Origin: CAISGS01 sp044346445
GTDB lineage: Bacteria > Pseudomonadota > Alphaproteobacteria > Caulobacterales > Caulobacteraceae
Assembly: GCA_044346445.1 (NCBI GenBank)
Contig: JBIIZD010000119.1
Location: 1 to 6,213 of the forward strand
DNA: 6,213 bases
Reading direction: 5' to 3'
A program made the translations under genes and the position numbers. A model generated the notes under the pieces. It did no database searches. It worked only from the letters and a program-made list of their open reading frames with translations, and was not told the origin of the DNA. Shown here piece by piece: positions 1-3,663 of this stretch (positions are counted from its first letter, which is position 1; each line of letters opens with the position of its first letter).

Positions 1-84
1 CTGGACGTTTGGCCAAAACAACACCAGTTTACACCACAAGCATGACCGTGGCGCGATAGGGTGCCGAACTGTTGGGATACGCCA
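1..84. other. Leader region upstream of the peroxiredoxin
   Basis: No gene can be assigned here. Two plus-strand frames are open from the window edge, to a TGA at 43-45 and a TAG at 57-59. Either could be the last 14 to 18 codons of an upstream gene, but neither tail is recognisable. A 10-bp palindrome TTTGGCCAAA lies at 8-17. I see no convincing -35/-10 pair. A GTG at 61 is in frame with the peroxiredoxin but has no Shine-Dalgarno sequence. Confidence 0.3.
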
Positions 85-555
85 ATGACTGACATGATCC
101 AAGCCGGAGTTCAGGCTCCTGCCCTGAATTTACCCACGGATGGGACCGGAAATATCAATCTCGCCGATCTTAGCGGCAAAATTGTGGTTTTGTATTTCTA
201 CCCCAAGGACGATACGACCGGCTGCACGAGCGAGGCCAAGGCTTTTAGCGAATCGGCGGATGCCTTCGAAGCCCTTGGCGCGGTTGTGATTGGCGTATCG
301 CGCGACACCGTCGCCAGCCACACCAAATTCAAGGCGAAATATGGCCTGAACCTGATCTTGGCCTCGGACGAGGACGGTTCCGTCGTCGAGGCCTATGGCT
401 TTTGGGTGCAGAAAAACATGTATGGCCGCACCTATATGGGCATAGAACGCTCAACCGTCCTGATCGGCCCCGATGGCAAGATTTTGCAGGTCTGGCGTAA
501 GGTCAAGGTTGCGGGTCATGTGCAGCAGGTCCTCGAAACCATCCGCGCCCACTGA
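85..555 (+). CDS. bcp: Thioredoxin-dependent peroxiredoxin, PrxQ/Bcp family (1-Cys form)
   Basis: This 156-aa cytoplasmic thiol peroxidase reduces hydrogen peroxide and organic hydroperoxides, usually with thioredoxin as electron donor. The AhpC/TSA fold covers nearly the whole protein. The active site reads YFYPKDDTTGCTSEA and keeps the peroxiredoxin PxxxTxxC pattern, with peroxidatic Cys47 (codon 223-225). The family signatures GVSRDT..SHTKF and IERSTVLIGPDGKI follow, the latter with the active-site Arg. In classical PrxQ such as E. coli Bcp the resolving Cys is five residues after the peroxidatic one; here that residue is Lys52 and Cys47 is the only cysteine. From memory, related alphaproteobacterial proteins share this arrangement. 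I chose ATG 85 because GGGA at 74-77 precedes it by 7 nt and the resulting N terminus (MTDMIQAGVQAPALNL) fits the family. ATG 94 and GTG 61 are alternatives. No partner gene for its reduction is in the window. Confidence 0.93.
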   Translation: MTDMIQAGVQAPALNLPTDGTGNINLADLSGKIVVLYFYPKDDTTGCTSEAKAFSESADAFEALGAVVIGVSRDTVASHTKFKAKYGLNLILASDEDGSVVEAYGFWVQKNMYGRTYMGIERSTVLIGPDGKILQVWRKVKVAGHVQQVLETIRAH

Positions 556-557
556 TC

Positions 558-577
558 GGCGCGCATCGCTAAGCGCC
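558..577 (+). repeat. Short GC-rich inverted repeat after the peroxiredoxin stop
   Basis: GGCGC (558-562) and GCGCC (573-577) could form a 5-bp stem with a 10-nt loop starting 2 nt after the stop codon. There is no T tract, so an intrinsic terminator is not supported. GCGCC at 545-549 can also pair with the left arm. Confidence 0.25.
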
Positions 578-609
578 AAAGACTGCGTCCATCAAAATTA
601 GGCCTTATT

Positions 610-631
610 TTGCTGCCATGACCTGCAGCAA
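610..631. repeat. Inverted repeat, 7-bp arms
   Basis: TTGCTGC (610-616) and GCAGCAA (625-631) are perfect reverse complements around an 8-nt loop. They could form an RNA hairpin past the peroxiredoxin gene. No T tract follows on either strand, so termination by this element alone is doubtful. Confidence 0.35.
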
Positions 632-642
632 CATGACTATTG

Positions 643-656
643 AAGCATCCATGCTT
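643..656. repeat. Dyad AAGCAT-CC-ATGCTT
   Basis: AAGCAT (643-648) and ATGCTT (651-656) are perfect 6-bp arms around a 2-nt centre. The spacing is too tight for a good RNA hairpin, so if functional it is more likely a DNA site for a dimeric regulator. It lies about 160 bp upstream of the M23 start. The regulator is unknown. Confidence 0.35.
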
Positions 657-717
657 GGAGTGCTCACAATTGCAGAGGCAAACCGTTTTGAGTGTTATGC
701 GATCATTTCAGGCAATC

Positions 718-747
718 GATTCGTTAACAAACAGTAACGAACGAATC
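718..747. repeat. Inverted repeat with a GANTC site in each arm
   Basis: GATTCGTT (718-725) and AACGAATC (740-747) are perfect 8-bp reverse complements with a 14-nt spacer. A nested alternative pairs TTCGTTA (720-726) with TAACGAA (735-741). Each outer arm contains a GANTC pentamer, the target of the alphaproteobacterial adenine methyltransferase CcrM. The element sits 70 to 99 bp upstream of the M23 start, where an operator or methylation-sensitive promoter element would fit. That role is inferred. Confidence 0.45.
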
Positions 748-765
748 AATTTGGCTTGCCAATTT
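748..765. repeat. Imperfect 18-bp palindrome centred on TTGGC-TT-GCCAA
   Basis: AATTTGGC (748-755) and GCCAATTT (758-765) match at seven of eight arm positions around a 2-nt centre. It directly abuts the preceding inverted repeat. The 2-nt centre argues for a protein-binding DNA site, not an RNA hairpin. It lies 52 bp upstream of the M23 start and overlaps a possible -35 region. The binding protein is unknown. Confidence 0.4.
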
Positions 766-816
766 GTCATTTATCATTAAATAGCTTTCGATCTTCAACG
801 GCGGATATACGAGACC

Positions 817-1977
817 ATGACACATGGCCGCGCAGCACGTATGCGCCAGCTTTTCTCTGACCTGTTTCAAGAGCGGCACATCTATCTGCGCGCTCAAGGA
901 CAGGTCAATAGTATTGTCCTGACCCCACGTCGGCAAATGGTGATCGCTGGCGCTGTTGTGGGCTTGGCTATTTGGCTGGGTGTCTCGACGGTTGCCATGG
1001 CCGTGAGCGCAATGTCTCTAAGCCGTACCGACCAGGAGGTCGCCAAGACCCAAGCCAAGTATGAGCGCTGGATTGCGGATCGCCAGGCCAGGCTCAATAG
1101 CGCCGTCGCCCAGTTGAATGCCAATAATGGCTCAATTGATGACCTAGCCAATTCGATCGAAAAGCGTCATGCGGCCCTGGCCATGCTGGTCACCGATTTT
1201 CGCAACGTCCCGGGCGCGGATCGCGCCCTGACCCCTTCGGTTAAGCTAGACTCCCTTCTCGGTGCCAGCCCGCTTGAGCGAGTTCAGAGTGTCCATATTG
1301 ATCAGGATCGCATGGTCCAGCGCGCTGAAACCTTCGCAAAGAGCCGCGCTGAGCGCTTGAGGCTGGCCTTCCGTATGGCCGGCCTTAGCCCCACCAGCTA
1401 TGCGAGCCAAAAATCTGGGCTCGGCGGGCCCCTGATCGACTCCAAGGACCCCAAGGCGCTTGGTGCTGTGCTGGACGTTGATCCTGAATTTGCACAGCGT
1501 ATCCAAAGTGCAGCCACCAATATGACCGATATGCGCGCCCTGTCGAACGCAGCAGAGCGGCTGCCGTTTGCCCGCCCAACTGTGCGCGCACGGCAGACCA
1601 GTGGATTTGGCGTACGCTTTGACCCCTTTACCCGCAGGCCCGCCATGCATTCGGGCTTGGATTTTGCCGGTGGGTTCATGACGCCAATCTATGTGACCGC
1701 GCCGGGCATTGTTTCGTTTACGGGTGTGCGGTCCGGCTATGGCAATACGGTCGAGGTCGACCATGGCCAGGGCTTTAAGACCCGCTATGCGCACCTTCAG
1801 GGCATATCCGTCAGAACAGGTCAAAGGGTAGGCGTTGGGCAAAGGATCGGGGCCATGGGCTCGACCGGTCGCTCAACAGGCGTGCATCTGCACTATGAGG
1901 TGTGGGTTAACGGCCGCGCTCAAAATCCAGCAAGATTTGTGAAGGCGGGGGACTATGTTCAACAAGCGGACGGATAA
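817..1977 (+). CDS. Membrane-anchored M23 (LytM-type) peptidoglycan endopeptidase, LmdC-like
   Basis: This 386-aa bitopic inner-membrane protein is a predicted zinc endopeptidase that cuts peptidoglycan cross-links in the periplasm. Residues 1-40 form a basic cytoplasmic tail containing QERHIYLRAQGQV; one membrane segment follows at about 41-67. Residues about 68-125 look like a periplasmic coiled coil. The M23 domain spans about 255-375 with a complete active site: zinc ligands His278 and Asp282 (HSGLD) and His359, and catalytic His326 (YAHL) and His357 (HLH). It is therefore probably active, unlike degenerate EnvC/NlpD-type LytM factors. The start at 817 has only a weak GGCGGA (800-805) upstream. 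ATG 841 (MRQLFSDLF) is possible and leaves the conserved tail intact. The stop lies inside the bactofilin gene. From known biology, Hyphomonas LmdC and Helicobacter Csd1 pair with bactofilins in this way, and the tail is the likely contact. Confidence 0.93.
   Translation: MTHGRAARMRQLFSDLFQERHIYLRAQGQVNSIVLTPRRQMVIAGAVVGLAIWLGVSTVAMAVSAMSLSRTDQEVAKTQAKYERWIADRQARLNSAVAQLNANNGSIDDLANSIEKRHAALAMLVTDFRNVPGADRALTPSVKLDSLLGASPLERVQSVHIDQDRMVQRAETFAKSRAERLRLAFRMAGLSPTSYASQKSGLGGPLIDSKDPKALGAVLDVDPEFAQRIQSAATNMTDMRALSNAAERLPFARPTVRARQTSGFGVRFDPFTRRPAMHSGLDFAGGFMTPIYVTAPGIVSFTGVRSGYGNTVEVDHGQGFKTRYAHLQGISVRTGQRVGVGQRIGAMGSTGRSTGVHLHYEVWVNGRAQNPARFVKAGDYVQQADG
1942..1952 (+). promoter_or_regulatory. 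Ribosome binding site of the bactofilin gene
   Basis: AAGG (1942-1945) precedes the bactofilin ATG at 1955 by 9 nt, and a GGGGGA run (1947-1952) lies closer. Both are inside the end of the M23 gene, so bactofilin translation is probably coupled to ribosomes finishing the M23 frame at 1977. AAGG has the more usual spacing. Confidence 0.5.
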
Positions 1978-2410
1978 GACTGGGTATTCCGATACCTCAA
2001 GCGCCATGGCCCTGCCTGCGCTTACGGATGGACGCAAATCCTTGAAAGCGGCCTCCATGATCGGTGATGACATGGTTATCGAAGGCAATGTGTCGGGTAC
2101 CGGCGAATTGCATCTCGACGGCACAGTCCGCGGCGAAATCAAGATCGAGCACCTGACGATTGGCGAAACTGGCCATGTTGAGGGCTCCGTCACAGCAGAT
2201 ACAATCGAGATCAGGGGCCGTGTGGTCGGCACGATTTTCGGCAAGTCTGTGCGCCTTTACGGCACGGCCCATGTTGATGGCGACATCACCCATGAGCAAT
2301 TATCGATGGAAACGGGTGCGTTCTTCCAAGGCCGCAGCGTAAAATTCCAACGTCAGGCCCACGCCTTTACCGAGTCCATGTCTAAGACGGTTGAAAAAGT
2401 CGAGGCCTAG
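1955..2410 (+). CDS. Bactofilin (polymer-forming cytoskeletal protein, DUF583), BacA-like
   Basis: This 151-aa cytoskeletal protein polymerises without nucleotide on the inner face of the membrane. In Caulobacter, Hyphomonas and Helicobacter, bactofilins position wall enzymes that set cell shape. The beta-helical core runs about 34-130, opening with the family-typical SMIGDDMVIEGNVSGTGEL and continuing as Gly/Val-rich turns (DGTVRGEI, GHVEGSV, IRGRVVGTI, AHVDGDI) to AFFQGRS. The N terminus, MFNKRTDK, with Phe2 and basic residues, resembles the membrane-targeting peptide described for BacA proteins and supports this start over internal Met codons. The C-terminal tail (131-151) is short and polar. 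The first 23 nt overlap the M23 gene in another frame, indicating one operon and probable translational coupling. An intrinsic terminator begins 27 nt after the stop. Family assignment is firm; the shape role is inferred from homologues. Confidence 0.95.
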   Translation: MFNKRTDKTGYSDTSSAMALPALTDGRKSLKAASMIGDDMVIEGNVSGTGELHLDGTVRGEIKIEHLTIGETGHVEGSVTADTIEIRGRVVGTIFGKSVRLYGTAHVDGDITHEQLSMETGAFFQGRSVKFQRQAHAFTESMSKTVEKVEA

Positions 2411-2436
2411 GCCCCCAACAACAAGGACAGCCATTT

Positions 2437-2474
2437 GGGCGTGAAGGTTTGATGGCCTTCGCGCCCTTTTGTTT
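2437..2474 (+). terminator. Rho-independent terminator of the M23-bactofilin operon
   Basis: GGGCGTGAAGG (2437-2447) pairs with CCTTCGCGCCC (2456-2466) over 11 bp, including one G-U wobble, with an 8-nt loop. TTTTGTTT (2467-2474) follows. This is a textbook plus-strand terminator. Read on the minus strand, the wobble becomes a C-A mismatch and no T tract follows, so it should work poorly for prfB, whose stop codon (2473-2475) overlaps the T tract. Confidence 0.9.
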
Positions 2475-3586
2475 AGCCCGTGCGGGTCAGTCCGACCCTC
2501 TGGGCCAAGGACGCCCCCATAAACCGGTCGAGATCCCCATCCAGCACGCCTTGGGTGTCCGAGGTCTCCATCTCGGTACGCAGATCCTTGACCATCTGAT
2601 AGGGCTGTAGGACGTATGACCGGATCTGGTGACCCCAGCCAATATCGGTCTTTTGGTCTTCCAAGACCTGAGCCGCCGCCTCGCGCCTTTGCAGTTCCAG
2701 TTCGTAAAGCCGGGCGCGCAGCATTTTCCAGGCTTCTTCGCGATTTTGGTGTTGCGAGCGGCCCGCTTGGCAGGCGACGGCTACACCGGTCGGGATGTGG
2801 GTCAGGCGTACCGCAGAGTCGGTCTTATTGATATGCTGACCCCCTGCACCCGAGGCGCGATAGGTATCAGTGCGCACATCGGCTGGATTGATTTCGATCT
2901 CGATTGTGTCATCCACGACCGGATAGACCCAGACCGACGCAAAGCTGGTATGGCGTTTGGCCGCGGAGTCAAACGGCGAAATCCGCACAAGGCGGTGAAC
3001 CCCGGCCTCGGTCTTGAGCCAACCATAGGCATTATGACCCTTGATCTGAAGCGTGACAGACTTGATGCCCGCCTGCTCGCCTTGGGTCTCTTCGATCAGG
3101 TCAATGCCCATGCCATGCGCATTGGCCCAGCGCGAATACATCCGCAGCAACATGGCCGCCCAATCATTGGACTCTGTTCCGCCTGCGCCGGAATTGATTT
3201 CCAGATAGGCCTCATTGCTGTCGGCCTCACCCGATAGCAGGGCTTCCAGTTCGGCGCGGCCTGACTGGTCCTTGATCAGCACCAACTGCGCACGGGCCTC
3301 GTCCAGCGACGCCTCGTCGCCCTCCGCATCGGCCATTTCAGCATAGCCCAAAGCATCCGCCAGTTCACGCTCTAGGCGCAGGACACTCTCGACCTGACCG
3401 GATAATTGGGTACGTTGGCGCATGACAGCCTGGGCATCGGCCGGGCGATCCCAGAGGGTTGGGTCTTCGACACGGGCATTGAGTTCATCAAGCTTACGAA
3501 GGGCAATATCCCAGTCAAAGACGCCTCCTGAGCAGTCCGATGGACTGCTCGATATCGGCACACGCTGCCTCGATATCCGCTCTCAT
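2473..3586 (-). CDS. prfB: Peptide chain release factor 2, expressed by programmed +1 frameshift
   Basis: RF2 recognises UGA and UAA and triggers peptide release on the ribosome. The gene is in two frames: 23 codons from ATG 3586 to the CTT at 3518-3520, an in-frame TGA at 3515-3517, then 347 codons after skipping one base, read as GAC TGG GAT. The joined protein is 370 aa (E. coli RF2 is 365). In joined numbering, the stop-codon-recognition tripeptide SPF is at 203-205 and the catalytic GGQ at 248-250, in the context ASGAGGQ. It carries Ala at the position where E. coli K-12 has Thr246. The N-terminal helical domain (DWDIALRKLDELNARVEDPTLW) and the C-terminal DIGWGHQIRSYVL block are typical. 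The first-frame start has GGAG (3596-3599) 9 nt upstream. A CDS called from ATG 3561 would have an artefactual N terminus. It follows PBP1a by 77 nt and is probably co-transcribed with it. High RF2 should lower frameshifting and its own synthesis. Confidence 0.97.
3514..3529 (-). promoter_or_regulatory. prfB programmed +1 frameshift signal
   Basis: On the mRNA strand, AGGAGG (3529-3524), CGT, CTT (3520-3518), TGA (3517-3515) and C form the conserved RF2 autoregulation cassette. The internal Shine-Dalgarno-like AGGAGG sits 3 nt before the slippery CTT, as in E. coli (AGGGGG-TAT-CTT-TGA-C). The UGA-C context is a weak stop. When RF2 is scarce, the ribosome slips forward one base and makes full-length RF2. 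Confidence 0.97.
3530..3550 (-). repeat. Perfect 9-bp hairpin abutting the prfB frameshift signal
   Basis: On the mRNA strand, GAGCAGTCC (3550-3542), loop ATC, and GGACTGCTC (3538-3530) form a perfect 9-bp stem with a 3-nt loop, covering codons 13-19 (EQSIGLL). The next base starts the stimulatory AGGAGG. It would emerge from the mRNA exit side as the ribosome pauses at the UGA, so it could influence slippage. It is not needed in the E. coli model, and this role is inferred. Confidence 0.6.
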
Positions 3587-3595
3587 AATCTCTTG

Positions 3596-3599
3596 CTCC
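3596..3599 (-). promoter_or_regulatory. prfB ribosome binding site
   Basis: GGAG lies 9 nt before ATG 3586 on the minus strand. It supports the first-frame start of RF2 upstream of the frameshift. Confidence 0.6.
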
Positions 3600-3612
3600 A
3601 ATAGCCTTCAGC

Positions 3613-3628
3613 GCGGGGCATAGCCCGC
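3613..3628. repeat. Hairpin between the PBP1a and prfB genes
   Basis: GCGGG (3613-3617) and CCCGC (3624-3628) are 5-bp inverted arms; a bulged alternative adds one more C-G pair with an ATA loop. It sits in the 77-nt spacer 36 nt after the PBP1a stop. There is no T tract on the minus strand, so attenuation or processing is more likely than termination. Little more can be said. Confidence 0.3.
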
Positions 3629-3663
3629 TCAATCGGCAAACACAATCCATGCTTGGCCTATGG

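Larger units (their letters stand above)
556..816. promoter_or_regulatory. Upstream region of the M23-bactofilin operon
   Basis: This 261-bp stretch has no convincing gene and should hold the promoter of the M23 peptidase-bactofilin unit. It becomes AT-rich from about 719 to 795. It contains at least four inverted repeats, listed separately, and two GANTC sites (718-722 and 743-747). The best -35-like hexamer is TTGTCA (764-769), five of six to the consensus. No good -10 lies 16 to 18 bp downstream, so I cannot place a transcription start. The role is inferred from position. Confidence 0.5.

Noticed and set aside
8..17. TTTGGCCAAA near the left edge as a second copy of the TTGGC-GCCAA palindrome at 748-765.
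   Set aside because: The half-site spacing differs (0 versus 2 nt), so one dimeric regulator would not bind both in the same way. The shared half-sites are short.
618..737. A 39-codon plus-strand open frame (MTCSNMTIEA...) in the intergenic region before the M23 gene.
   Set aside because: It has no Shine-Dalgarno sequence before 618 or the internal ATGs, no recognisable family, and overlaps the inverted repeats. A chance frame is more likely.
724..738. CtrA box (TTAA-N7-TTAA) in the M23 upstream region.
   Set aside because: TTAA (724-727) is followed after 7 nt by TAAC, not TTAA, so the second half-site is out of register.
2629..3237. Long plus-strand open frame antisense to prfB (202 codons), and a similar one at 4282-4917 antisense to the PBP1a gene.
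   Set aside because: Both lie opposite strongly supported genes with intact motifs, have no recognisable domains, and are expected in GC-rich coding DNA.
2473..3561. RF2 called as one uninterrupted 362-aa frame starting at ATG 3561.
   Set aside because: The first 15 residues do not resemble RF2, and the other frame gives the family-typical leader plus the CTT TGA C frameshift site.
3617..3645. A separate prfB promoter in the spacer: TTGTGT, 17 nt, then TATGCC.
   Set aside because: Both hexamers match only three of six consensus positions. Co-transcription with the PBP1a gene is simpler.
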